Assembly (NCBI GenBank): GCA_025963725.1
Contig: JAOQAE010000004.1
Span: forward strand, 1-64,000
Reading direction: 5' to 3'
DNA: 64,000 nucleotides
DNA from: Bacteroidota bacterium
Lineage (GTDB): Bacteria > Bacteroidota > Bacteroidia > 2-12-FULL-35-15
How positions within the stretch are numbered: position 1 is the first letter of the stretch; every line of letters starts with the position of its first letter. The notes under the pieces were generated by a model that did no database searches, was not told the origin of the DNA, and saw only the letters and a program-made list of their open reading frames with translations. A program made the position numbers and the translations under genes. Of this stretch, positions 37,301 to 45,658 are shown piece after piece.

Positions 37301-38580
37301 ATGTGGTGATCACTGCCGACAAATCGAAATGGACCCGTTGTCCGGTTGTCGAATTGCAGGAAGATGTTACACTTGCTATCGGCGGAGCTCCGAAAATGAG
37401 CATGCGCAGGTCTCCATCGGTTGATAAGAACGGTAAAAAACTTGGCGATCCGGGTTACAATGCCACTGAAGGCGGATTTGTCGACAGCGCCGGAGTTCAG
37501 ATCCCAACACCAACAGGTATGGGCTGGTTCCCAGGATATGCAGTGAACCTGGAAACAGGCGAGCGCTTGAACATGGCATTCGGTGAGGATTCCTACCTGC
37601 AGGCTGAAAACGGTGCGGATATGAAATGGAACCCGACCTCGAGCACGTATTCTCAGTTCTTCGATCCTTTGTTCGGAGGTAAGCATTACATCTACGTATT
37701 CGGACGCAACTACAGCACAACTACTAGCTCGCTGTATCCTCCTACTGATCCGATGCTTGCACGACAGCTGAGAGATATTCCGCGTTACGATAACGGACTT
37801 GCGATGTACAGGTTGTACTATGCTTCACAAACAGCATCTTCAACTTCATCTTCCGAAGGTTACAAACGTGAAGTGTATTCCGATGCAATGTGGGTGAATA
37901 TTCCATTACTCGCACCGGGACACCAGCTGTTTGAAACAGAAGTAAAAGTAAGGCTTCGTGTTACCAAGCCATACGCTAAATACGGAACAGGCACACCACA
38001 GTCGTTCAACAGCCTGGTTGCCGGACAGCACTACTTTGTAGAGGCAGGCCCGATCAAGCACAATGGTACCACTTACAATACGGGAACAAGCTTCCTTGCG
38101 GTAAATTCTAACTTCACAGATACGATCTCCGCATCAACGATCGCTTACAACTACTCTGTATTATCTACAGTGAACAAAGCGAACGGGATCTATGAGTTCA
38201 ACACTGCGGATATCGAAACGCATATAAATGATGGTGAAACGGCAAAAGATGCGCTGGATCTCATCAACATTGTTCCGAACCCGTACTACGCATACTCTGA
38301 GTATGAAAAAACAACTCTTGACCAGGTAGTGAAGATCACCAATCTTCCTGCAAAATGCACGGTGTCCATCTACACCCTGAATGGTAACCTGGTAAGGCGC
38401 TACAAAAAAGATGATTCCGGTGCGGAAGCAAAAACTTCGCTCGACTGGGACCTGAAAAATGAGGCGCGCATTCCTATCGCCAGCGGATTGTACATCATCC
38501 ACGTGGAAGTGCCGGATGTTGGGGAAAAGATCCTGAAATGGTTCGGAGTATTACGTCCGATCGACATCGAGGCATATTAA
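34369..38580 (+). CDS. Large secreted protein with FlgD/T9SS-like C-terminal domain (1403 aa)
   Basis: The signal peptide is MKKNRIKLIASLSIMAFSFSAIA (ATG 34369 chosen; a TTG at 34333 and an ATG at 34348 are also in frame). The body has no recognised catalytic domain and is rich in Asn, Gly, Asp and Tyr. The last ~100 residues (IVPNPYYAYSEYE, VKITNLPAKCTVSIYTLNGNLV, IASGLYIIHVEV) form an Ig-like domain akin to FlgD or T9SS sorting tails, but the chain continues to KWFGVLRPIDIEAY, unlike the classic T9SS type A end. It lies between a TonB receptor (59-bp gap) and a PorV-like gene (47-bp gap). Surface export through T9SS is inferred. Confidence 0.75.
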   Translation: MKKNRIKLIASLSIMAFSFSAIAKENVGISGIASPADNTHREVMSGCAPATAHVDIDINNVRATLLTGGDMWWDLISAQYEIPKGSGVKSIYAGSLWIGGVDAGNQLKVAAMTYRQTGNDFWPGPLDAAASIDPSTCLAYDKFFKVNKEDVKAYHNWVINGSVGANPIGSTEMQTLLDWPTVGPQGQPLAPWFDYNSDNIYDPAAGDYPDFDLGDNTNPLINRACTAKLKGDQAIWWVFNDKGNVHGESGGAAIGLEIQAQAFAFKTNDEINDMTFYTYRIANKSSFQINKTHFGVWVDSDLGGYNDDFVGCDVSNGFGYQYNGDAVDEGLSGVLGYGANPPAVGVDFFEGPFRDNDGMDNPADSTINGIGYGDSIVDNERLGMERFIYYNNNSNPVNGNPGASTNFYNYLTGKWRDGSLMTYGGDAVGTGTPCKFVFPDDSDPTGFGTNFVTQAPWSEWRENNPFVDRRFMQVAGPFTLMAGAVNVITTGVVWARATQGGPMASLALLKGADKKAQKLFNNCFKKLEGPDAPDLTVQELDNELILYWTNPKGSNNYQERYSEDPDLAVGGDSLYRFQGYQVYQLKDATVSATELNNVDRARLVYQCDKKDGIKQIVNYTFDQNITANVPMEMVNGADAGISHSVSLKTDLFASGDNKLVNHKTYYYTVVAYGYSATQEFNPGLFSYNDYKPYISGSGNVAKASGIPHIVSPELSGTETHANYGSGVKVKRIEGQGNGGNSLEMTGGSLAQAVSTGRSLNPVYENGHAPITIKVVDPLNVPNESFRIYLWDTTTTSTTNNITTAARWTLVKLPGGAHSDTINSDASIAIPNEQIINGQPSGSNEVIPRLGLSVNITYSYGPSDALATDNGALASASSMSFADVTKRWLTGLPDEEGTVDANWIRAGTATDATAPEYNDYPGPDDQQAYEKMINGTWAPYRLAAATTPPGAGQPIVCRGGPAWDKYRTLNFIKNLASVDVVITADKSKWTRCPVVELQEDVTLAIGGAPKMSMRRSPSVDKNGKKLGDPGYNATEGGFVDSAGVQIPTPTGMGWFPGYAVNLETGERLNMAFGEDSYLQAENGADMKWNPTSSTYSQFFDPLFGGKHYIYVFGRNYSTTTSSLYPPTDPMLARQLRDIPRYDNGLAMYRLYYASQTASSTSSSEGYKREVYSDAMWVNIPLLAPGHQLFETEVKVRLRVTKPYAKYGTGTPQSFNSLVAGQHYFVEAGPIKHNGTTYNTGTSFLAVNSNFTDTISASTIAYNYSVLSTVNKANGIYEFNTADIETHINDGETAKDALDLINIVPNPYYAYSEYEKTTLDQVVKITNLPAKCTVSIYTLNGNLVRRYKKDDSGAEAKTSLDWDLKNEARIPIASGLYIIHVEVPDVGEKILKWFGVLRPIDIEAY

Positions 38581-38627
38581 GGTTGTTTTAGTTCAATTAA
38601 GGTTATTCAGAATTTAAAATAAGTATT

Positions 38628-39707
38628 ATGAAAAAATTTTATAAGTTTTTTGCTCCGGTTGCATTGGCAGGTTTGGTTGCTATCCCGGCAGGCACTTATG
38701 CAGGTAACCCTGATCGCGTTGGCCAGGCCGGTGCAACAGAGTTATTGATCAATCCATGGGCCCGCAGCAGCGGATGGGCAGGTTCAAATGTGGCAGGCGT
38801 AAGAGGCCTTGAGGCAATGTATTCAAACGTGGCCGGCACTGCCTTCACAAGGAAAACAGAGCTTATGTTCGCCCGCACGCAGTGGCTGAAAGGGACTGAT
38901 ATCAACATCAATTCATTCGGACTGACCCAGGGCGTTGGTGAAACAGGAGCTTTGGGATTATCAATTATGGCAATGGACTTCGGTGATATTCCTATTACTA
39001 CCGTAGCGCAGCCGGAAGGCGGACTGGGGACCTATTCCCCGCAGTTCCTGAACATCGGGCTGTCGTATGCAAAAGGCTTCTCCGATAACATCTACGGTGG
39101 GCTTACCTTAAGGGTGATCACTGAGAAAACTGCGAGCGTTAGCGCAAGGGGCATTGCCCTGGATGCAGGGATCCAGTATGTGACCGGTAAGTACGACCAG
39201 CTGAAATTCGGGATCGCATTGAAAAATGTAGGGCCGCGTATGCAGTTCAGGGGTGACGGACTTTCCTTCAAAACGCCGGTTCCTTCCGCAACAAACGGGT
39301 CAAGCCAGATGACAGTAGAGCAGCGCTCCGCTTCATTCGAGCTTCCTTCATTGCTGAACATCGGTGCAGGTTACGACATTTACCTGAGCAAGGACAGTGC
39401 TAAAATGAAAACCAACCGCATCACTGCAATGGGAACATTCACTTCCAACTCATTCTCCAAGGATGAATTTAAGCTGGGGCTTGAGTACGGATGGAAAAAC
39501 ATCGTAATGGTGAGAGTAGGTTACACTTACGAAAAAGGCATCACTAAAAAGGCTGACAGGACCACCGTATTTACCGGCCCAAGCGCAGGCTTTACCGTGG
39601 AGATCCCATTCGGAAAGAACAAATCAACGTTCGGGCTTGATTACTCGTACCGCGATACTGACCCATTCCAGGGAACACACTCTTTGGGAGTGAGGATCAA
39701 TTTATAA
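38628..39707 (+). CDS. PorV/PorQ-family outer-membrane protein
   Basis: This 359-aa protein has a signal peptide ending PAGTYAG, then the conserved GQAGATELLINPWARSSGWAGSNVAGVRGLEA region and EAMYSNVAGTAF. It continues as a FadL-like beta-barrel with alternating strands and ends SLGVRINL. PorV carries T9SS substrates to the attachment complex. The paralogue here lies next to a probable T9SS cargo and may serve it. It ends the operon; a terminator follows at 39738-39761. Confidence 0.85.
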   Translation: MKKFYKFFAPVALAGLVAIPAGTYAGNPDRVGQAGATELLINPWARSSGWAGSNVAGVRGLEAMYSNVAGTAFTRKTELMFARTQWLKGTDININSFGLTQGVGETGALGLSIMAMDFGDIPITTVAQPEGGLGTYSPQFLNIGLSYAKGFSDNIYGGLTLRVITEKTASVSARGIALDAGIQYVTGKYDQLKFGIALKNVGPRMQFRGDGLSFKTPVPSATNGSSQMTVEQRSASFELPSLLNIGAGYDIYLSKDSAKMKTNRITAMGTFTSNSFSKDEFKLGLEYGWKNIVMVRVGYTYEKGITKKADRTTVFTGPSAGFTVEIPFGKNKSTFGLDYSYRDTDPFQGTHSLGVRINL

Positions 39708-39737
39708 TATTTTTTCATATATTTGTATAGAATAAAG

Positions 39738-39764
39738 TCCGTCCCGCATCTGCGGGACGGATTT
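39738..39764 (+). terminator. Intrinsic terminator after the PorV-like gene
   Basis: An 11-bp perfect stem (tccgtcccgca / tgcgggacgga) with a 2-nt loop is followed by TTTG and a second short T-run. Confidence 0.75.
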
Positions 39765-39798
39765 GTGTTTTAATAGTACATACCAAAAAACAATAAAA

Positions 39799-40272
39799 AT
39801 GTCACATATTTCTTATTTTACAGAAGAGGGATTAAAAAAATTAAAGGACGAATTACATTATTTAAAATCACAGGAGCGTCCTTCTATTTCACGCCAGATC
39901 GCGGAAGCGCGCGACAAAGGCGACCTGTCGGAAAATGCGGAATACGATGCGGCAAAGGAGGCACAGGGCTTGCTCGAGCTCAGGATCTCCAAAATGGAAG
40001 AAGTGCTCAGCAATGCGCGGCTGATCGATGAATCGCAGCTGGACATGTCGAAAGCGCTGATCCTCTCTAAAGTAAAGATCAAGAATGCGGCAAACGGCAC
40101 AACAATGACCTATACGCTTGTTGCGGAAAATGAAGCCGATCTTAAATCGGGGAAGATCTCCGTGGATTCGCCCATCGGCAAAGGCCTGCTCGGTAAAAAA
40201 GTAGGTGATAAGGCCGAGATCAAAGTGCCGTCCGGCGTGATGCAGTTCGAGATCGTTGATATTTCAAGATAA
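39799..40272 (+). CDS. greA: Transcription elongation factor GreA
   Basis: This 157-aa protein starts MSHISYFTEEGLKKLKDEL. It has the GreA coiled-coil tip with acidic residues (ARDKGDLSENAEYDAAKEAQ near 37-56), followed by the FKBP-like domain (GKISVDSPIGKGLLGKKVGD). It rescues stalled RNA polymerase by stimulating transcript cleavage. The ATG at 39799 fits the family; an upstream extension to 39763 does not. Its stop overlaps the start of the HIT-family gene (TAATG). Confidence 0.96.
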   Translation: MSHISYFTEEGLKKLKDELHYLKSQERPSISRQIAEARDKGDLSENAEYDAAKEAQGLLELRISKMEEVLSNARLIDESQLDMSKALILSKVKIKNAANGTTMTYTLVAENEADLKSGKISVDSPIGKGLLGKKVGDKAEIKVPSGVMQFEIVDISR

Positions 40273-40664
40273 TGTCCAGTATTTTTACCAAGATAATTAC
40301 GGGCGAGATCCCTTCATATAAGATCGCGGAGAACGATAAGTTCCTTGCCTTCCTGGATGTGTTCCCGCTGGTGCACGGCCATGTGCTGGTAGTGCCGAAA
40401 AAAGAAACAGATTACATTTTTGATATTGAAGATGCGGATCTCTCCGAGATCATCGTTTTCGCGAAGCACGTATCGAAGGCGATCCGGAAAGCCGTTCCCT
40501 GCAAGCGGATCGGGATGTCGGTGATCGGGCTGGAAGTGCCGCATGCACACATTCACCTTGTGCCGATGAACACGGCGAACGACCTTAACTTCACGAGGGA
40601 AAAGATAAAACCCACACAGCAGGAGCTTTCAGAGATGGCGGAAAAGATAAAGTCTAACTTATAA
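40272..40664 (+). CDS. HIT-family nucleotide-binding protein
   Basis: This 130-aa protein starts SSIFTKIITGEIPSYKI, has the FPLVHGHVLVVPK segment, and carries the catalytic His triad VPHAHIHLVP near residues 94-103. Members hydrolyse nucleoside phosphoramidates or dinucleotides. Its ATG overlaps the greA stop codon, indicating translational coupling. It converges on ruvC, whose stop is 1 bp away. Confidence 0.93.
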   Translation: MSSIFTKIITGEIPSYKIAENDKFLAFLDVFPLVHGHVLVVPKKETDYIFDIEDADLSEIIVFAKHVSKAIRKAVPCKRIGMSVIGLEVPHAHIHLVPMNTANDLNFTREKIKPTQQELSEMAEKIKSNL

Positions 40665-40665
40665 G

Positions 40666-41226
40666 TTAGGCTTTTTTTGTGGGGTTTTCCGCGAGGAATG
40701 CTTTCCAGCCGGTATATACTTTTTTTCCGCCTGAAGGCTGGCGCTGGAAATGGTGGCAGACCGCAGCGGCAAGGCCATCGGTAGCATCGAGGAATTCCGG
40801 TGTTTCCTTAAAATTCAGCAGGGTTTTCAGCATGGCGGCCACCTGCTCCTTCGAGGCGTTTCCGTTGCCGGTGATCGACATCTTTATTTTTTTCGGGGAA
40901 TATTCGCAAACGCTGAGGTTGCGTGACAGGGCACCGGCAATGGCAACTCCCTGGGCGCGTCCGAGCTTGAGCATCGACTGCACGTTCTTTCCGAAGAAAG
41001 GCGCTTCAATGGCCAGCTCATCGGGCTTGTACTCATCGATCAGCGCCACCACACGGTCAAAGATGCGCTGCAGCTTCAGTGCATGGTCGCCTACCTTTTC
41101 GAGGCGCAGCACACCCATCACCACCAGCTCCATTTTAGTGCCTTTGATGTGGATGAGCCCATAGCCCATAACATTGGTTCCCGGATCGATCCCCAATACT
41201 ATTTTATCCGTTGATATGACCGACAT
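40666..41226 (-). CDS. ruvC: Holliday junction resolvase RuvC
   Basis: This 186-aa endonuclease cuts Holliday junctions. Catalytic acidic residues are visible in [13 protein letters not shown] (Asp), [14 protein letters not shown] (Glu) and the C-terminal [14 protein letters not shown] (two Asp). The ATG at 41226 (MSVISTDK) is chosen; a TTG at 41271 would overlap the divergent membrane-protein gene. The start codons of the two genes are 29 bp apart. Confidence 0.95.
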   Translation of the reverse strand: MSVISTDKIVLGIDPGTNVMGYGLIHIKGTKMELVVMGVLRLEKVGDHALKLQRIFDRVVALIDEYKPDELAIEAPFFGKNVQSMLKLGRAQGVAIAGALSRNLSVCEYSPKKIKMSITGNGNASKEQVAAMLKTLLNFKETPEFLDATDGLAAAVCHHFQRQPSGGKKVYTGWKAFLAENPTKKA

Positions 41227-41255
41227 GCCGCGTCTTTTTGTTAATATTGTGGAAA

Positions 41256-42218
41256 ATGAGCGTGACCTCAACTAACCGTGCTTACAAAGTTACAAGTCTT
41301 TTGATAAAGGCCGCCATTTTAATTTTATCATTCGGGTATATTATTTACAAAATAACTTCTCCCGGTATTCACGATGCACATTTTCCATTCATCGTAGATA
41401 ATTACATCCCGGTTAATTTCACACTACTCTGCATTGCCTTTCTGATGATGTTCCTCAACTGGGGAATAGAAGCGCTGAAGTGGAAAGTGCTGATTGCCCC
41501 GCTGGAACGGATCTCTTTTAAAACAGCCATGCAATCGGTGTTTGCGGGTGTTACGGTCAGCATTTTCATGCCGAACAGGGTAGGAGAGTTTGCGGGCAGG
41601 ATCTTTTTCCTGGAGAAAGCGGATAAGGTGGAAGCGACCCTTAAAAATTTTCTCGGCAGCTTTATGCAGCTTTTTGTGACGCTGGCGGCAGGCGTTTTCG
41701 CCCTGTTGCCGATGATGCGTGAAGGTTTCCTCCAGTCGCTGGGGATCTCGGATGTGTGGATCATGGCCTTGGTCCTTGCTTTTGTGTTGATCGTGGTTCT
41801 GCCGGTAGTGCTGAACCGCTACAGGACAAAGCTTCCGGTCAAATGGCAATCCTGGTTTAAAGTGGTGTTTCAGACGAAGGGTAAAACACTGCTGCTCGTG
41901 CTGCTCCTGTCCGCATTGCGTTACGGCGTTTTTCTTTTGCAGTACTGGCTGGTGCTTTATGCTTTCGGCGTCTGGATTGATCCCATCCGTGCGGCCCAGC
42001 TCATTGCAATTACCTTCCTGGTCACCTCGCTTGTCCCCAGCTTTGCATTTACCGAGATCGGCACACGTGGCGCTGCGGCAATGTACCTGTTCAGTTCTTA
42101 TACAACTGAGACCGCTGCGGTGGTCACCTCTTCCCTCGTGATCTGGATCATTAACCTTGCCCTGCCGGCGCTTATCGGTTCGGCCTTCACCTGGAAATTA
42201 AAATTCTTCCGCTCCTGA
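41256..42218 (+). CDS. Flippase-like/LPG-synthase transmembrane domain protein
   Basis: This 320-aa membrane protein has about eight predicted helices and family motifs [13 protein letters not shown], the [15 protein letters not shown] segment near residue 100, and a [13 protein letters not shown] region near 265. It matches the lysylphosphatidylglycerol-synthase TM domain family (PF03706), whose members move or modify lipids. It is followed 1 bp later by a glycosyltransferase, suggesting joint work on an envelope glycolipid. The chosen ATG is 41256; an earlier start at 41238 would add six residues. Confidence 0.82.
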   Translation: MSVTSTNRAYKVTSLLIKAAILILSFGYIIYKITSPGIHDAHFPFIVDNYIPVNFTLLCIAFLMMFLNWGIEALKWKVLIAPLERISFKTAMQSVFAGVTVSIFMPNRVGEFAGRIFFLEKADKVEATLKNFLGSFMQLFVTLAAGVFALLPMMREGFLQSLGISDVWIMALVLAFVLIVVLPVVLNRYRTKLPVKWQSWFKVVFQTKGKTLLLVLLLSALRYGVFLLQYWLVLYAFGVWIDPIRAAQLIAITFLVTSLVPSFAFTEIGTRGAAAMYLFSSYTTETAAVVTSSLVIWIINLALPALIGSAFTWKLKFFRS

Positions 42219-42219
42219 T

Positions 42220-43362
42220 ATGCTGTACCTGCTCTGGTCCATAACCATTATCACTTCCCTGCTTTGCGTGGCTTACGCGGTGATGATCGTTTTGTTCAGC
42301 TACGGATGGCTCCGTACGGGGCATTCCGCGGTTTCGTCGTCCGGGAAAGTTCCTGTTGCCGTGATCATTGCGGCGCGGAATGAGGAAAATAATATTGGCG
42401 CCTGCCTCGAAGCCCTGCTGGCGCAATCGTATCGCGGAAAGGTAAGCGTCATCGTGGTGGATGACCATTCCGATGACCGCACAGCAGCGATCCTGCGGGA
42501 GTATGCCGGCAGGTATCCGCAGCTGACTGTGCTGAATGCAGAAGGTACAGGAAAAAAAGCAGCAATTTTAACAGGGATCAGAAGTACAGATGCGGAGCTG
42601 ATCATAACCACGGATGCCGATTGCGTGATGGAGAGCGGCTGGATCGAAAGTATTGTTTCATTTTATGAAGCAACAGGAGCGGCAATGGTAGTGGCGCCTG
42701 TAGCCTTTGTGAATGAGAAAGGTGTTTTTGAAAAAATGCAAAGCCTCGAGCTGATGGCGCTGATGGGCAGCACCTGCGGCGCATTGCATTACGGCAGGGC
42801 GATCCTCTGCAACGGGGCGAACCTCGCTTACAGGCGGGAAGCATTCCATGCGGTGAATGGCTTTACAGGCATTGATGCGCAGCCTTCCGGCGATGATGTA
42901 CTGCTGATGTACAAGATCAGCAGGCGATACAAAGGCGGCGTGAAATTCCTGAAGCGCAGGGAAGCGATCGTGTATACGCCGGCAAAGCGCACGCTGCGGG
43001 AGTTCTCGGAGCAGCGCAAGCGATGGGCTTCAAAGCCGTTCGGCGCCTTTAACGTCGAAACGAAAGCGGTATCGCTCATTGTGTACCTGTTCTGCCTTTT
43101 CATAATTTTAATGGCTCTTTTAAGCGCCTTTGCCTCAGTAAAATCGGCCGTCTGTCAGCCTTTTTTTCAAATTTGTCTTATTCTTACAGGAATTAAATGC
43201 GTATTTGACTTTTTGTTGTTATTTTTAGCTGCCTCTTTTTTTAGGAAGAAGCACTATTTGTATCTTTTTCTACCCGAACAATTCATATATGTTTTTTATG
43301 TGGTGTTAGCCGGACTGTTTGGGAACAGGGGAAGATTTGAGTGGAAAGGGCGGAAATTTTAA
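42220..43362 (+). CDS. Membrane-bound family 2 glycosyltransferase
   Basis: This 380-aa protein has an N-terminal TM helix and a GT-A domain with PVAVIIAARNEENNIGACLEAL, VVDDHSDD, a TTDADC D-x-D motif near residue 132, GDDVLLMYKI, and a QRKRWAS motif near 270 as in processive GT2 enzymes. Three further TM helices follow. The product is probably a lipid-linked or exported polysaccharide. It overlaps functionally with the flippase-like gene 1 bp upstream. Confidence 0.88.
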   Translation: MLYLLWSITIITSLLCVAYAVMIVLFSYGWLRTGHSAVSSSGKVPVAVIIAARNEENNIGACLEALLAQSYRGKVSVIVVDDHSDDRTAAILREYAGRYPQLTVLNAEGTGKKAAILTGIRSTDAELIITTDADCVMESGWIESIVSFYEATGAAMVVAPVAFVNEKGVFEKMQSLELMALMGSTCGALHYGRAILCNGANLAYRREAFHAVNGFTGIDAQPSGDDVLLMYKISRRYKGGVKFLKRREAIVYTPAKRTLREFSEQRKRWASKPFGAFNVETKAVSLIVYLFCLFIILMALLSAFASVKSAVCQPFFQICLILTGIKCVFDFLLLFLAASFFRKKHYLYLFLPEQFIYVFYVVLAGLFGNRGRFEWKGRKF

Positions 43363-43368
43363 TTTAAA

Positions 43369-44616
43369 ATGTCGAAAAAAAGCGATTCTTATTCCCATTC
43401 ATTGTCGTATTTCGCCTGGCAAAGGCTGAAAAAAAACAAGCTTTCCATGTTTGGGCTCATCGTGATCTTCCTGTGCATGATCATAGCCATTCTCGGCTTC
43501 CTCATCACTCCCGATTCCACTCCCGATGCAAACGACCAGCTGCTCGAGCTTTCCAAAAAGCCTCCCGGATTTACCGTAAGAATGCTGCAGACGCGCAAGA
43601 ATGAGCCTGTGCACAATGTCAATCTTTTTTCCAAAATGATCTTCGGCGAAGTGAGCAACTTCCGCTCGATCCCTTTTTCTGATTATCATTTCGAGGGCAA
43701 CGATATTGTTGTGCGTGAATATACCGGCGATGAAAAACGCACCGGAACCGATATTAAATACAACCTCGCGGATGTGGTATATGCGATCGATTACAACACC
43801 CCGATCCAAAATAATGTGGAGCAGGGATACACTGAGTTTTATGAATTCGGCAGCAACCAGAAGATCAAGAAAACGGTGAAGGAGCTGCGTGAAGAGGTAG
43901 AGAAGAATTACATCATTACCCGTAAATACCTGTTGGGCACCGATCCTGCGGGCCGTGATCTTTTGAGCCGCCTGATGATCGGAACACGTGTTTCTTTTTC
44001 AGTGGGGCTGATCTCCGTGTTTATTTCCATTGTGATCGGCATCCTGATGGGCGCACTGGCGGGCTTTTACCGCGGCAGGGTAGATGATTTCATTGTATGG
44101 TTCACCAATGTGGTGTGGTCGATCCCTACATTATTGCTGGTGATCGCGATCACGCTTGCACTGGGAAAAGGCTTCTGGCAGGTGTTTGTAGCGGTAGGCT
44201 TAACGATGTGGGTAGAGGTAGCGCGTGTGATCCGCGGTCAGATCCTGAGCCTCCGTGAAAAAGAATTCGTTGAAGCAGGCCGTGCGCTTGGCTTTACTAA
44301 TGGGCGCATCATTATGCGCCATGTGATCCCTAATGTGATGGGGCCTGTGATCATTATCTCCGCTGCAAATTTTGCTTCTGCTATTTTAACCGAAGCGGGT
44401 TTAAGCTTCCTCGGTATCGGTGCGCAGCCGCCAACAGCTTCCTGGGGCGCGATGATCAACGCGCACCGCGGCTATATCATCGGCGATGCTCCTTACCTTG
44501 CATTCCTGCCCGGAATCGCCATTATGATCATGGTGCTTGCCTTTGTGCTTCTTGGCAACGGTTTGCGTGATGCGCTGGATGCAAAAGCTGTGGATGAAGA
44601 CCAGGTGATGTTCTAA
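43369..44616 (+). CDS. ABC transporter permease, OppC/DppC type
   Basis: This 415-aa protein has an N-terminal OppC-like TM segment (FAWQRLKKNKLSMFGLIVIF) and an unusually long ~150-aa extracytoplasmic insertion before the permease domain (LGTDPAGRDLLSRLMIGTRVS). The EAA loop EAGRALGFTNGRIIMRHVIPNV is clear. It would form the channel of a dipeptide or oligopeptide importer, but no OppB, ATPase or binding-protein gene is adjacent. Such scattering of opp genes is common in Bacteroidota. Confidence 0.9.
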   Translation: MSKKSDSYSHSLSYFAWQRLKKNKLSMFGLIVIFLCMIIAILGFLITPDSTPDANDQLLELSKKPPGFTVRMLQTRKNEPVHNVNLFSKMIFGEVSNFRSIPFSDYHFEGNDIVVREYTGDEKRTGTDIKYNLADVVYAIDYNTPIQNNVEQGYTEFYEFGSNQKIKKTVKELREEVEKNYIITRKYLLGTDPAGRDLLSRLMIGTRVSFSVGLISVFISIVIGILMGALAGFYRGRVDDFIVWFTNVVWSIPTLLLVIAITLALGKGFWQVFVAVGLTMWVEVARVIRGQILSLREKEFVEAGRALGFTNGRIIMRHVIPNVMGPVIIISAANFASAILTEAGLSFLGIGAQPPTASWGAMINAHRGYIIGDAPYLAFLPGIAIMIMVLAFVLLGNGLRDALDAKAVDEDQVMF

Positions 44617-45167
44617 GCTCCCGGGTTTAATTTCGAATAGATCGCAGTGTCGGAAAACACGCCGTCATAAAAATAGCTTTCCCTGAGGTGCGCCTCTTTT
44701 GTAAATCCCGATTTTTCAAGCACGCGTGAAGAGCCAATGTTCTCGGGCGTAAGATGCGCTTCAATGCTGTGAAATCCGAAATGGCGGAATCCGTGATCGG
44801 ATGTGGCTTTTATCGCTTCGGTGATAATGCCCTTGTTCCAGTGCGCGGGATGCAGCATGTAACCGATCTCCGCGCGGTAATTCTCCTTTTGAATTCTCCA
44901 GAAGCCAATGGTGCCGATGATCCTGTCGTCACCTTTCAGCGTAATACCCCAGGTGATGCCGTCGTTGGCAGCGATGCCATCTATAAAGCGTTGGATGAGC
45001 TCGCGGGAATCTTCAAGCGAAGTTGCCTTCGGCTTTCCGATGTACCGCATAGCTTCCGCATTGGAGCGGAAATCGAACACGGCCTGTGTATCATCGAATG
45101 TTACTTCACGCAGAATGAGCCTTGAAGTGGTAAGGGTTGGGAACGGTTGAAATTGCAGCTGCAGCAT
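44613..45167 (-). CDS. GNAT N-acetyltransferase (RimJ/RimL-like)
   Basis: This 184-aa protein has TSRLILREVTFDDTQAVF at the N-terminus, GTIGFWRI, the AEIGYMLHPAHWNKGIITEAIKA acetyl-CoA-binding region, and AHLTPENIGSSRVLEKSGF. These match Acetyltransf_3 enzymes that acetylate protein N-termini or small amines. Its end overlaps the convergent permease gene by 4 bp. The substrate cannot be predicted. Confidence 0.88.
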   Translation of the reverse strand: MLQLQFQPFPTLTTSRLILREVTFDDTQAVFDFRSNAEAMRYIGKPKATSLEDSRELIQRFIDGIAANDGITWGITLKGDDRIIGTIGFWRIQKENYRAEIGYMLHPAHWNKGIITEAIKATSDHGFRHFGFHSIEAHLTPENIGSSRVLEKSGFTKEAHLRESYFYDGVFSDTAIYSKLNPGA

Positions 45168-45193
45168 TTGGCTGTGATTTTAAAATATGTGAA

Positions 45194-45233
45194 ATAAAAA
45201 TGACGCATTCTGCATACAGCAAAACGCGTCATT
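45194..45233 (-). terminator. Intrinsic terminator after the DUF3127 gene
   Basis: On the minus strand AATGACGC pairs perfectly with GCGTCATT (8 bp, 19-nt loop) and is followed by TTTTTATTT. Confidence 0.7.
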
Positions 45234-45252
45234 CTTGTTTTTATTACCGGGA

Positions 45253-45618
45253 TTAGAATGGCAGGTCATCTTCCTGGGAAGCAGCAGTAAATGTAGCTGC
45301 AACATCATTCATGGAAGCGGAAGAAGTGTTTTTAGAGGCAGCGTTTCCGCCTTCGATTCTCCATGCTTCAAGGGTGTTGAAATATTTGATCTCTCCTTTT
45401 GGGGAAGTCCACTCGCGGCCGCGCAGGTTGAAATGAACTTTGATCTCGTCACCAACATTGTATTGGTCGATCAGGCCGCATTTGTCCTGTGTGAGCTGGA
45501 AAGAGATGTGCTGTGGATATTGGGAGGAATTGTCCGTAAGTACGAATTCCCTTTTTCTGAATTTATCAGATACCTGTTGTGCTTCTGTTTTTAATTTTAA
45601 GATTCCTGTGATGTCCAT
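45253..45618 (-). CDS. DUF3127 protein with SSB-like acidic C-terminal tail
   Basis: This 121-aa protein contains the DUF3127 domain (residues ~1-90: RKREFVLTD, ISFQLTQDKCGLIDQY, VHFNLRGREW). The domain is predicted to be OB-fold-like and is found mainly in Bacteroidota. After an Ala/Ser-rich linker it ends SQEDDLPF, closely resembling the DDDIPF tip through which SSB recruits DNA repair proteins. A single-strand DNA role is inferred. It is monocistronic with its own terminator. Confidence 0.8.
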   Translation of the reverse strand: MDITGILKLKTEAQQVSDKFRKREFVLTDNSSQYPQHISFQLTQDKCGLIDQYNVGDEIKVHFNLRGREWTSPKGEIKYFNTLEAWRIEGGNAASKNTSSASMNDVAATFTAASQEDDLPF

Positions 45619-45658
45619 TTTATTTTGTTTTTAATTGTTTACTGAATTTGTTGATGTT

